DNA from: Propionibacteriaceae bacterium
GTDB lineage: Bacteria; Actinomycetota; Actinomycetes; Propionibacteriales; Propionibacteriaceae
Assembly: GCA_027492675.1 (NCBI GenBank)
Contig: JAPUEI010000019.1
Location: forward strand, 68,191-113,570
DNA: 45,380 nucleotides
Direction of reading: 5' to 3'
The first letter of the stretch is position 1. Each line of letters begins with the position of its first letter. Below, in pieces: positions 24,988-33,315 of the stretch. The position numbers and the translations under genes were made by a program. The notes beneath the pieces were generated by a model. That model was given only the letters and a program-made list of their open reading frames with translations, had not been told where the DNA came from and ran no database searches.

Positions 24988-26264
24988 GATGCCTCAGAGG
25001 TGCGGTAGGTGAGCACCGCGCGGTGCTCAGGGGCGAGCCAGCGACGGGTCGCGTCCACGAGGTCGTCCCGCGTCACGGCCATGACGGTGCGGAGGCGCTG
25101 GTTCACCCAGTCGGGTGATCCGTAGAGAGTGGCCGCCTGCCCGAGGCGGTCGGCGCGCTGGTCGAGCGCGGCGAGCTCGGAGAGCCATTCTCGGGCGAAC
25201 TGGGCCTGAGCGCGTTCGTGCTCCTCGTCGGTGGGCCCCTCGTCGACGAACTGCTGCCAGGCCGCGACGAGCGCCGCCTCGAGGTCCTCGGGGGCGACGC
25301 CCTCCCAGCAACGCGCCGAGGCGACGGCTACCGAGTTGCCGCGAGCGAGGGACATCGTGAAGGCGCCGGCGCCCTCAGCCAGCTCTGTACGCACCAAGGC
25401 CTGGTGCAGTCGAGACGTGATGCCGTCGCCGAGCACGGAGGTCGCCAGACCGAGGGCTTCGAGGTCCGGGTGCGGAATCGCGGGGAGCCGCCACGTCGCG
25501 TACACCGCATCCCGCGGGACCGCCGCCTGTACGTCGCGACGGGGGATGCCGACGTGCGGCGGGAGCGTCTCGAGCGTGGGACGTCGACGGCCGGGTTGCT
25601 CTGGGAGGTGCCCGAAGTACTGCTCGGCCAACCGAAATCCCTCGTCCGGGGTCACGTCGCCGGCGAGCGTGAGCACCGCGCGGCTGGCGCGGTAGTGCGC
25701 TCGGAAGAAGGCCCGGATGTCGGTGAGCGTCGCAGCGTCCAGGTGCTCCATCGACCCGATGGTGGGATGGGCGTACGGATGGTCGTCGGGGAAGCTGAAG
25801 GCGAGCAGCCGGTGCCAGACGTCGCCGTACGGCACGTTGTCGTAGCGCTGCCGCTTCTCCTCCTTCACCACGTCGCGCTGGTTGTCGAGGCTCGCCTGGT
25901 CGACGGTCTCCAGGAGTGTGCCGAGGCGGTCAGCCTCGAGCCACATCGCCATCCGGAGCGCCGGCTTGGGGACGGCCTCGAAGAAGTTGGTGCGGTCGTA
26001 CGACGTGGTGCCGTTCACCGAGCCGCCCGCGGCCTGGATGAGCCCGAGGTGGTCTCCCGACTTCACGTGGGCAGAACCCTGGAACATGAGGTGCTCGAAG
26101 AGGTGGGCGAGGCCCGTGCGGTCGTGGGTCTCGTCGGAGGATCCCACGTCGTACCAGAGGTTCACGGCGACGACGGGAACGCTGGAGTCCGGATTGACGA
26201 CGACGCGGAGACCGTTCTCGAGGCGCCGTTCGTGCAGGGGGTAGGTGATCAAGCTCGGCTGCAT
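24984..26264 (-). CDS. M16-family zinc peptidase, catalytic subunit
   Basis: This 426-residue inverzincin carries HLFEHLMF (54-61), the inverted HxxEH zinc motif. It is followed about 75 residues later by the helix supplying the last Glu ligand (DNQRDVVKEEKRQRYDN) and by a C-terminal M16 repeat with the LHQALVRTELAEGAGAF region. It should degrade peptides in the cytoplasm together with the downstream partner. The start is the ATG at 26264; the DUF1015 gene ends 23 bases upstream on the same strand, so DUF1015-M16-M16 is probably one operon. Confidence 0.9.
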   Translation of the reverse strand: MQPSLITYPLHERRLENGLRVVVNPDSSVPVVAVNLWYDVGSSDETHDRTGLAHLFEHLMFQGSAHVKSGDHLGLIQAAGGSVNGTTSYDRTNFFEAVPKPALRMAMWLEADRLGTLLETVDQASLDNQRDVVKEEKRQRYDNVPYGDVWHRLLAFSFPDDHPYAHPTIGSMEHLDAATLTDIRAFFRAHYRASRAVLTLAGDVTPDEGFRLAEQYFGHLPEQPGRRRPTLETLPPHVGIPRRDVQAAVPRDAVYATWRLPAIPHPDLEALGLATSVLGDGITSRLHQALVRTELAEGAGAFTMSLARGNSVAVASARCWEGVAPEDLEAALVAAWQQFVDEGPTDEEHERAQAQFAREWLSELAALDQRADRLGQAATLYGSPDWVNQRLRTVMAVTRDDLVDATRRWLAPEHRAVLTYRTSEAS

Positions 26265-26287
26265 GGTTGGGCCAGACTAGCCGTCGT

Positions 26288-27595
26288 TCAGGTCGTGCGG
26301 ATCGATCTCGCCTCGAGGTAGTAGCGCTTGTCGTCCGCCTCACCCAGGGAGAACGTCTTTCGTGGCAGGGCTCCGTCGGCGACGATGGAGGCGAAGAACG
26401 AGTCCTTGGGGACGGCCGGAAGGAACAACCCGAGATTGCCGGGACGGCGACCGATCTCGCTGGTCGCCTCGGCGCCGTGGATGTAGTCGACCTCGCGGCC
26501 TGCCTCACTGAGGGCGTCGATGACGGTCTGCAGGGTGCCCGCGGGAATGCTCGCGACCGGGTCGGTGAGGGTGTACGTGGCGTACTCGTGCTCGTCGCAG
26601 TATCCGAAGGTCTGTTCGTGCGCCCCTTCGACCCGCGCCATCACCTCGGCGGTGGAGGCGGCGGGGCTGGCGACGTACGAGCCGCAGTGGCGCCGGAGCT
26701 CGCGCTCGAAGACGGCCCTCGGCGTCTCGAAGAGCACCCGGTGGATGGGCTCGAACTCGAGTCCCGGGTCGAAGATGTTCTCGAGCTCGACGAGGGCGTA
26801 CCGGGCGGGGTGGTCGGCCTGCTCCGCCTCGGGGAGGGTCGCCTTGACGTCCTCCCAGCAGCTCTTGGCGGTGGCGAAGCTGTGGTTGCCGTCGCCCATC
26901 GCGAACAGCAGGGGATCGGCGGGGTCGAGCGCGCCGTGGAGCGCAGCCAAGGCGTCGGCCACCTGGGGGAGCGCGTCCGTCGGGACCAGCCAGCCCGTGA
27001 CGTGGCCGCCGTGGGCCATGAGCTCGGTGTCGTACACGGGAGTGATCCCGTCGGCGCGCGCGGCCAGCGGCTCGATCACGGAGCGTTCTGGGTCCGAGAT
27101 CAGCACCATGATGTGCGGCAGCTCGAGCGGCGCGTCCTTGCGCACCTGCTTGCGGGGCGGGATGCGGTCGAGGATCGTGCCCTCGGTCGCCCGGATCAGG
27201 GTGCGGTCGGCCGCGGTCCAGCTGTACTTCTCGAGGTCGAGGGCCACCATCAGGCCCCAGCGCACCACGCCGGTCGCCGTCACGCGACGTACCAGGAGCA
27301 GCGCCCGCTCGTACGTCGTCAGCAGTCCGCGGTCGAGGTACTCGCGCATCGAGGCGTTGATCGCGTCGATGCGTGCGGTGCTGTCCGGCTCGCCGAGATA
27401 GACCTCGGGGTAGATGAGGCGCAGCGTCGACGGGGCCTCGCCGACCAGCTCCTCGACTCCCGTCCAGTAGTCGGGCTGCGCGGTGTACTGGTCGCAGGCC
27501 ACGACCGCCCAGCGCTGCAGGTCGACGTCCGCGCGGGGGAGGAGGATGTCAGGCGTCCGGACGCCGATCCGCGCCAGCGTGTCCTCGTACGTCAT
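26288..27595 (-). CDS. DUF1015-family protein
   Basis: This 435-residue soluble protein has the DUF1015 signature GDGNHSFATAK (roughly residues 225-240) and an N-terminal ACDQYTAQPDYW segment. The family's function is not established. I set the start at ATG 27595 (MTYEDTL) because GAGGAGAG lies just upstream; a longer open frame to 27820 is unconserved and runs through the intergenic promoter region. It is divergent from the VIT gene. Confidence 0.85.
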   Translation of the reverse strand: MTYEDTLARIGVRTPDILLPRADVDLQRWAVVACDQYTAQPDYWTGVEELVGEAPSTLRLIYPEVYLGEPDSTARIDAINASMREYLDRGLLTTYERALLLVRRVTATGVVRWGLMVALDLEKYSWTAADRTLIRATEGTILDRIPPRKQVRKDAPLELPHIMVLISDPERSVIEPLAARADGITPVYDTELMAHGGHVTGWLVPTDALPQVADALAALHGALDPADPLLFAMGDGNHSFATAKSCWEDVKATLPEAEQADHPARYALVELENIFDPGLEFEPIHRVLFETPRAVFERELRRHCGSYVASPAASTAEVMARVEGAHEQTFGYCDEHEYATYTLTDPVASIPAGTLQTVIDALSEAGREVDYIHGAEATSEIGRRPGNLGLFLPAVPKDSFFASIVADGALPRKTFSLGEADDKRYYLEARSIRTT

Positions 27596-27619
27596 CGCTC
27601 TCCTCGTGGCCCGCACTCG

Positions 27620-27647
27620 TTGACGTCCGCAGCCTATTGGGTATGAC
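27620..27647 (+). promoter_or_regulatory. Candidate promoter of the VIT/CCC1 gene
   Basis: TTGACG (27620-27625) and TATGAC (27642-27647) are 16 bases apart in the gap between the divergent DUF1015 and VIT genes. The predicted start near 27654 gives a leader of about 95 bases. Confidence 0.45.
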
Positions 27648-27747
27648 TGGTTCGGCCGGGTCTGGTTCCACGCGTGCGGGCGGCGTTCCGTTGCCGTGGC
27701 CGGGTGGGCCAAGATGTCCCCGACGGTTCGGACGTGAGGAGCACGAC

Positions 27748-28491
27748 GTGGTGGACGCGCAGGAGCTGGCCGGGGGAGACCCGGCCGGGTACCAGGCTGC
27801 CGAGGCGAAGGCCGGGTCACACGCGGGGCGTCTCAACAGCCTCCGGGCAGCGGTGTTGGGAGCGAACGACGGCATCGTGTCGACGGCCGGCATCGTCATC
27901 GGCGTGGCCGGGGCGACGTCGGACCCGTTCACCATCCTCGCTGCCGGCATCGCGGGCCTCAGCGCGGGGGCCCTGTCGATGGCTGTCGGCGAGTACGTCT
28001 CCGTGAGCGCCCAGCGCGACAGCGAGAAGGCGCTGCTGGAGAAGGAACGCCGCGAGCTGGCCGAGATGCCTGAGGAGGAGCTCGCCGAGCTGGCTGGTCT
28101 GTACGAGGCGAAGGGTCTTGACGCGAAGCTCGCGCTCGAGGTCGCGACCCAGTTGCATGCTCACGATGCGCTGGCCGCGCACGCGGAGACCGAGCTGGGC
28201 ATCGACCCGGATAACCTCACGAGTCCTGTGGTCGCCGCCGTGTCATCGGCCGTCTCCTTCACGGTGGGCTCGCTGTTGCCGGTGCTGGCCATCGAGCTCG
28301 CACCCGCGGGCCTCAACATCCCGATCACGGTCGCCGCAGTCGTGATCGCGCTGGTCATCACCGGCTACCTCAGCGCTCGGGCGGGAGGCACGCCCTATGT
28401 ACGGTCGATCGTCCGCAACGTCGCAGGCGGCCTGCTCGCGATGGGCGTGACGTACTGGATCGGCCGGCTCGTGGGCCACACGCTGGGCTGA
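27748..28491 (+). CDS. VIT1/CCC1-family iron/manganese transporter
   Basis: This 247-residue membrane protein shows the VIT signature LRAAVLGANDGIVSTAGIVIGVAGA in its first membrane segment and GLSAGALSMAVGEYVSVSAQRDSE in the second (both quoted in part). These are followed by a charged cytoplasmic helical region (EKERRELAEMPEEELAELAG) that binds metals in homologues, and three more membrane segments. Family members move Fe2+ or Mn2+ out of the cytoplasm. I chose GTG 27748 with GAGGAG (27736-27741) six bases upstream; GTG 27751 is equally possible. Confidence 0.9.
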   Translation: MVDAQELAGGDPAGYQAAEAKAGSHAGRLNSLRAAVLGANDGIVSTAGIVIGVAGATSDPFTILAAGIAGLSAGALSMAVGEYVSVSAQRDSEKALLEKERRELAEMPEEELAELAGLYEAKGLDAKLALEVATQLHAHDALAAHAETELGIDPDNLTSPVVAAVSSAVSFTVGSLLPVLAIELAPAGLNIPITVAAVVIALVITGYLSARAGGTPYVRSIVRNVAGGLLAMGVTYWIGRLVGHTLG

Positions 28492-28502
28492 TGGCCGCGC
28501 GC

Positions 28503-29282
28503 TCAGGCGGGCACGATCGCGACGCATCGCGCTGGGAAGCCTGATCCTCCACGAGGCTTCGGCCAGCTCGCGAGCATGAGCGCGCCCCGCGCGGGTACGC
28601 CGTCAAGACTCGCCAGCATCTCGATCTGCCAGCGATCGGCGCCCAAGAGATAGCGCTCGGCGTCCACGCGCCCTGCGGACAGCTCGGTGCCCGGGTCCGT
28701 GTCGGTCTGCTCGTGGCCGACCGCGACGATCCCGCGCTCCTCGACGAGGAAGCGGAGCGTCTCCACGCTCCACCCGGGGTAGTGGGCGACGCCGTCGGCG
28801 CTTCGGTTCTGCATCGCGTCTGACGACGGCCAGCGGCTCGACCACCCGGTGGCGAACGCCACGAAGGACCCCTCGGGCACCCGCCCGTACAGCCGTTCAT
28901 GCTCGTGGATCAGCGTGAGGTCAGCGACGTAGTCCGGATCGGCGGCCACCCGCTCGTGAGCGTCGAGTACGACGAGTGGCAGGAGCATCTGCTCGACGGG
29001 GATCTCGTCGACGGTGCGGCCGCCATCGATGAAGTGCGAGGGCGGGTCCACGTGCGTGCCCCACTGCCCGACGTGAGAGAAGCGATGTACGAGGAAGCCG
29101 TCGCTCGCGACCGTCGTCAGCACAGCGCGCTCCTCGTCGGGGAACGCGACGAAGTGGGGTATCCCCGGCTCGAACGGATGGGTGAGGTCAATCCAGCGGG
29201 CGGTGGTGAGACTCGTGAGCGCGAGGTCCAGGGAGAGATGGGTCACGGCGGCATTCTGCCGTGGGACCGGCGGAGAGGTCAC
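28503..29282 (-). CDS. Cyclase-family metal-dependent hydrolase (kynurenine formamidase-like)
   Basis: This 259-residue protein has the metal-binding motif GTHVDPPSHF (75-84, the HxGTHxDxPxH-type signature of the cyclase/KynB family) and the opening WIDLTHPFEPG. Family members hydrolyse amide or ester bonds, including N-formylkynurenine; no kyn genes are nearby, so the substrate is unknown. I chose GTG 29282 because GGGGAGG lies five bases upstream; GTG 29246 is an alternative. The GH20 gene ends 34 bases upstream on the same strand, so read-through from that operon is possible. Confidence 0.82.
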   Translation of the reverse strand: MTSPPVPRQNAAVTHLSLDLALTSLTTARWIDLTHPFEPGIPHFVAFPDEERAVLTTVASDGFLVHRFSHVGQWGTHVDPPSHFIDGGRTVDEIPVEQMLLPLVVLDAHERVAADPDYVADLTLIHEHERLYGRVPEGSFVAFATGWSSRWPSSDAMQNRSADGVAHYPGWSVETLRFLVEERGIVAVGHEQTDTDPGTELSAGRVDAERYLLGADRWQIEMLASLDGVPARGALMLASWPKPRGGSGFPARCVAIVPA

Positions 29283-29316
29283 ACGAACCTCCCCGCCGTG
29301 CCACAGCCGATGCGGA

Positions 29317-30894
29317 TCAGCGCTGCCTTCCCCACGCGATGCCCGCCGCCTTGAGGTACCCCCAGCCTCGTCGGTCCCAAGCGGGCGCCTGGTCCGCCAG
29401 TGCCGCGGCGTGATCGCCCCAGGCGCGAGTGGCGCCCCAGCTCACCTCCGAGAGGCCGGCAAGTCGGGGCAGCAGCAACAGCTCGAGGTCGGCGGCGTCG
29501 GTCACCGTCTCACACCAGACCGCACCCTCCACTCCGGCCACGGACTCGACCCCGTTCGTCAACGGGACAGTCGCGACCGGATCCTGGGTGACGATGTCGG
29601 ACAGTGAGAGTGGCGGGTACACCGGCATTCCCAAGCGAGTTCGGCGTTGTTCCTGTTCGGGGTCGATGGACGACTCTGCCGATGGTCGGTCGAAGTAGAG
29701 CAACGACGCCGGCGACAGCAGGAGCGTGGCGCCGTGGGACAGGGCTGAGTCCATATCCCCTGCGGAAGCGGTGAAGTGTTCCATCAGCAGGTCGAGCATG
29801 TCCGCGGGGAGGCCGATCGCGTCCGCAGACAGATCCTCGAAGGGGAACATTCCCGGGTGGATCCACTGCTGAGCCACCGAGTTGGCGTCGGTACGGGCGC
29901 GAGCGTGCTCCTGCCATCCCAGGACCCGCCGACCGGCCTGTGCGACCAGTTGACTGACCTCCTCCACGTAGTGGGAGTAGGCCTCATGGGCCATGCCGAA
30001 TGCCTCGTCAGCGCCGATATGCAGGAAGGCGGCGTCGGGGAACAGTCTGGTCTCCGAGGCGATCACGGCCTGGAGGAACTCGGTGGTGCGGGGCGTGCCG
30101 ACAGCCAGCACGGCTGCGGGCCCCCCTGCGGCCCCAGCGAGCTCGGGGTAGGCGCCCACCGCTGCCCCCACATGACCGGGCAGATCGGCTTCCGGCACGA
30201 GAGTCACGTGGCGAGCGCGTCCGTAGGCCACGAGATCGGCGATGTCGGCGTCGGTGTAGTGGCCCCCAGGACGGTCGCCTGGCGTGCCCTGGTCACTGAG
30301 CTCATGCAGGCGTGGCCAGCCGGGCACCTCGAACCGCCAGCCCTGGTCGTCGGTGAGGTGAAGGTGGAGCACGTTGAGCTTGTGGAGGCTCAGCATGTCG
30401 ATGACGCGTTTCACCTCAGGGACCGCGTGGAACGTCCTCGCCACGTCGAGCGAGAGACCGCGCCACGCGAACCGCGGCCCGTCCAGGATCTCGACTCCCG
30501 GCAGGCGGCCTTCCGTAGATGCGGTGATGAGCTGCCGAAGGGTGGTCAGGCCGCGGAAGGCTCCTTCGGCCGTCACGGCACTGATCTCGACCGCTTCGGC
30601 GGTGACCGTCAGGCGGTAGCGCTCGTCGGCGTCCGGTGCGCCGTCGGCGCGTACGCCCGTGGTCGCAGGAAGGTCGCGAAGGTCGGCCGCCGTGACCTTC
30701 GTGAGGGTGACGGCACCGCAGCCGGCTGAGGGCACCAGGCGGGGCCCCCCGTCGATGATGATGTCGTCGATCACCACATCGATCTCGGCGGCCCATTCCG
30801 ATGGTCCGCTGACCGTCGTACCCTCACCGATCCGAACTCCAGCCGACGACGTATCCCGGACAACCCTCGGGACGGGGATGACTGGCGCAGTCAC
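29317..30894 (-). CDS. Beta-N-acetylhexosaminidase, glycoside hydrolase family 20 (cytoplasmic)
   Basis: This 525-residue enzyme removes terminal GlcNAc or GalNAc by substrate-assisted catalysis. An N-terminal GH20b-like domain is followed by the barrel, with LDVARTFH, HKLNVLHLHLTDDQGWR, the catalytic Asp-Glu in HIGADEAF (about 294-295; commonly HxGGDE) and a late GAVWCE that supplies the substrate-lining Trp. There is no signal peptide, so it acts inside the cell. The GTG at 30894 overlaps the MFS stop (GTGA, 30891-30894), so hydrolase and transporter are coupled. A fragment of a second, similar gene survives at 41452-41610. Confidence 0.9.
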   Translation of the reverse strand: MTAPVIPVPRVVRDTSSAGVRIGEGTTVSGPSEWAAEIDVVIDDIIIDGGPRLVPSAGCGAVTLTKVTAADLRDLPATTGVRADGAPDADERYRLTVTAEAVEISAVTAEGAFRGLTTLRQLITASTEGRLPGVEILDGPRFAWRGLSLDVARTFHAVPEVKRVIDMLSLHKLNVLHLHLTDDQGWRFEVPGWPRLHELSDQGTPGDRPGGHYTDADIADLVAYGRARHVTLVPEADLPGHVGAAVGAYPELAGAAGGPAAVLAVGTPRTTEFLQAVIASETRLFPDAAFLHIGADEAFGMAHEAYSHYVEEVSQLVAQAGRRVLGWQEHARARTDANSVAQQWIHPGMFPFEDLSADAIGLPADMLDLLMEHFTASAGDMDSALSHGATLLLSPASLLYFDRPSAESSIDPEQEQRRTRLGMPVYPPLSLSDIVTQDPVATVPLTNGVESVAGVEGAVWCETVTDAADLELLLLPRLAGLSEVSWGATRAWGDHAAALADQAPAWDRRGWGYLKAAGIAWGRQR

Positions 30895-32147
30895 TTGACG
30901 CTCTTGATCGGAATCACCGCGAGCGCACCGAGAAGCGACAGCACCAACGCGGAGGGGAACAGGGCCTGGTACCCGAGAACGACGACGATCAGGCCTCCCA
31001 GGAACGGAGCGATGGTCTGGGGGAGGGTCGCCGCGATGTTCAGCACCCCAAGGTCCTTGCCGAAGTCTGCCTCGGCAGGGAGCACCTCGGACATGAGTGC
31101 ACCGTCGACAGCCATGTAGAGCCCGAAACCGAAGGCCGAGACCGCCATGTACACGACCATGCCGGTGAAGGTCGGGATGAAGAAGGGGACGATCATCGCC
31201 ACAGCCATCACGACACCCGCGGTGACCACGAACGGCTTTCGCCGACCGGCGCGGTCCGAGAGCGGGCCCGAGATCGCGGAGCCGATCAGGACGCCCACGA
31301 GCATGATGCCGCCCAGGATCGGCACAGCACCTACGGCAGCCTCCTTCATACCGATGTAGTCCTGCAGGATGTACAGCTGGTAGCCCGAGATCAGGAAGAA
31401 CCCTGTGAACAGCATCAGCCTGTTGAGGAAGCCCCAACCGAAATCGGGATGCTTGCGGGGATTGACCCAGAACGTACGAGCGAAGACCACTACAGAGAAC
31501 GGTTCGCGTGTCATGTCCGTGGTTGCCGGGTCAACGGTGAAGACGACGAACAACACCACGACGACAACGAGCAGCCCGGCCAGGATCAGGTACGCGCCGT
31601 GGATGTTCGTGGACAGTGCCGAACCGAGGAACTGACCGGCCACGTTGCCGATCATCGTGCCTAGTCCCGTGAGGGTGGCGAACGTCCCCCTGATCGCGGA
31701 AGGCACGCGGTCGGGCAGGATCGCTGACATCGGCGAGATCAGAACGTTGAGCGTGAGCTGGGCGATGCACCACGCGATGGTCAGCTGCACGATGCCGTTG
31801 GCGAAGCCGATGCCGATCAAGGACAGGCCGGTGGTCAGGGCACCGACCACCATCCATGGGCCGCGGCGCCCGAAGCGCGAGCGCGTCCGGTCGGAGATCA
31901 TTCCGGCGACAGGACCGGCGACCATCGCGACGAACGCTCCAATGCCCGTGACGATCGCCAGGTTCGCGGCCTTGGACGACGGATCGACGCCCTGGACCTG
32001 AAGCGGCAGCAAGACTCCCGGAACGGCTCCGACGACCGCGTACACGCCCACTCCGAGGGGCAAGATCAGAGCGAACAGCCGCCGCAGAGCCGGGGTCAGA
32101 TGATCACGCAGCCGGAAGCCGGGCCGATCGTCGACAGAGCTGGACAA
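30891..32147 (-). CDS. MFS transporter (sugar or glycoside)
   Basis: This 418-residue protein has about 12 hydrophobic segments and the MFS loop 2-3 signature GMISDRTRSRFGRRGPWM, repeated weakly as GPLSDRAGRRKPFV between the halves. The layout resembles the GPH/sugar-type major facilitators. The start appears to be TTG at 32147, with GGGAGG about seven bases upstream. Coupling to an intracellular hexosaminidase suggests import of amino-sugar oligosaccharides. The TetR gene is divergent and is the obvious regulator. Confidence 0.85.
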   Translation of the reverse strand: MSSSVDDRPGFRLRDHLTPALRRLFALILPLGVGVYAVVGAVPGVLLPLQVQGVDPSSKAANLAIVTGIGAFVAMVAGPVAGMISDRTRSRFGRRGPWMVVGALTTGLSLIGIGFANGIVQLTIAWCIAQLTLNVLISPMSAILPDRVPSAIRGTFATLTGLGTMIGNVAGQFLGSALSTNIHGAYLILAGLLVVVVVLFVVFTVDPATTDMTREPFSVVVFARTFWVNPRKHPDFGWGFLNRLMLFTGFFLISGYQLYILQDYIGMKEAAVGAVPILGGIMLVGVLIGSAISGPLSDRAGRRKPFVVTAGVVMAVAMIVPFFIPTFTGMVVYMAVSAFGFGLYMAVDGALMSEVLPAEADFGKDLGVLNIAATLPQTIAPFLGGLIVVVLGYQALFPSALVLSLLGALAVIPIKSVK

Positions 32148-32184
32148 GGTTCCTCCCGATATTTAACAGGTATTAGATAGCGGG

Positions 32185-32219
32185 AGTGTAGGGTCTCCGC
32201 AGGGGTCGCAACAAGACCC
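32185..32219 (-). promoter_or_regulatory. MFS-GH20 promoter with inverted repeat
   Basis: On the minus strand TTGTTG (32214-32209) and TACACT (32190-32185) are 18 bases apart. The inverted repeat GGGTCT (32191-32196) / AGACCC (32214-32219) spans the whole spacer and touches both elements. It lies between the MFS and TetR genes, where a repressor operator is expected. Confidence 0.4.
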
Positions 32220-32243
32220 AGGCAGCCTCAGGAAGTGGTGGTG

Positions 32244-32840
32244 ATGGCGACACGGATGCGGCCCTCCGAGAGGCGTCAGCTGATCGTCCAGATCGCCACG
32301 GCGCAGTTCGCCGAGCGAGGCTTTCGGGACCTCTCCCTGCGCCAGGTGGCTGCGGCGTGCGAGATGTCGACGCCAGGCGTCATGCACTACTTCCCGACTC
32401 TGGCCGATCTCTTGGTCGCCGTCCTTCAACAGCGGGACGACAATGACCTAGCCGCGGTGGCCACCCGGTCCGGCCCGTACGAGGACTTCGCCCATCAGAT
32501 CAGGGCGGTTTTGACCTACTACCGCGAGCACGGGGATGAGGTCCTCCTCTTCGCGATCGTCGAGGGCGAGGCCGTCGACCCGGGGCATCCCGCTCATCGG
32601 TTCTTCGCCAACCGGACCCAGCGGAACGCGGACTACATCCGAGACACGCTCGCCTCCGAGTTCGTCAACGCCGACGAGCTGTCCCTCCTTCTCTCTGCAG
32701 CGTTCGAGGGACTGAGGTGGCAGTGGATGATGAGGGCCACCGAGGGGTTCGACCCCACGGAGCGGATGATCCGAGTGTGGGACATCGTCCAGCGCCTTGG
32801 CGTGCGTCGTCCGGATGGGTCTTTGGGATCGGCTGACTAG
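32244..32840 (+). CDS. TetR-family regulator
   Basis: This 198-residue protein has an N-terminal TetR helix-turn-helix (ATAQFAERGFRDLSLRQVA...STPGVMHYFPTLADLL, about 16-60) and an all-helical ligand domain. Three GTG codons and an ATG are stacked at 32235-32244; I chose the ATG with AGGA 11 bases upstream, though GTG 32241 fits the ribosome-binding site slightly better. It is divergent from MFS-GH20 and probably represses it. Nothing in the ligand domain indicates the inducer. Confidence 0.85.
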   Translation: MATRMRPSERRQLIVQIATAQFAERGFRDLSLRQVAAACEMSTPGVMHYFPTLADLLVAVLQQRDDNDLAAVATRSGPYEDFAHQIRAVLTYYREHGDEVLLFAIVEGEAVDPGHPAHRFFANRTQRNADYIRDTLASEFVNADELSLLLSAAFEGLRWQWMMRATEGFDPTERMIRVWDIVQRLGVRRPDGSLGSAD

Positions 32841-33315
32841 CTGTGCTGCTCGGGTTGCGCCCCACCTGGGGAGCTTGCGCGCTCACCAGCGCCGCGTAAC
32901 CATCGGCACCAGTTGGTCACGTACGGGGGGCGGCTGATGCCGCGTGGCGTGACGAACTTCCGGGTCGCGGAGGGCTGCCTGCAGGTCACCGTCGTCTCGA
33001 GCGCGAGGTCGAGATGGGAGCCGAACTCGACGACGAACTGCGTGAGCTCCCACATGTTCCGCGCCGCGGGGTTGTTGGTCGGCTCAGGACCGAGCGGGCG
33101 TTCGGCGTGCCCGTGCGACCATCGCGGCGTACGACCCGGAGGCCGTCACCGCCGCCCTGGCCCCCTCCAGAGCGGCGAGGGTATGACGCAGAACTCGGCT
33201 GGCTTCCAGGGGGAACCCTCATCAGAGAAGCGCGTTGGGGCGACTGGTGCTCCTGGCGGGATCGCGAGCCGGCCGTCCAGGCATCCTCTCGCGCAGACGC
33301 GCGTACCCGCCGCAC
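32841..33315 (-). pseudogene. 475-base gap with probable decayed coding sequence
   Basis: There is no intact gene. On the minus strand two protein-like stretches lie in different frames. The first, about 33205-33085, reads LEASRVLRHTLAALEGARA and ends at a stop. The second, about 33120-32837, reads EPTNNPAARNMWELTQFVVE then FGSHLDLALETTV. The frame change near 33100 suggests one frameshifted relic. I cannot name the family. No promoter, repeat or RNA gene is evident. Confidence 0.3.

Noticed and set aside
26267..27646. A 459-codon open frame opposite the DUF1015 gene
   Set aside because: It is low in hydrophobic structure and has no motif, while the DUF1015 signature and ribosome-binding site are on the minus strand.
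28503..29282. Kynurenine pathway gene (kynB)
   Set aside because: The cyclase fold fits, but there are no tryptophan-degradation genes nearby and the family has many substrates.
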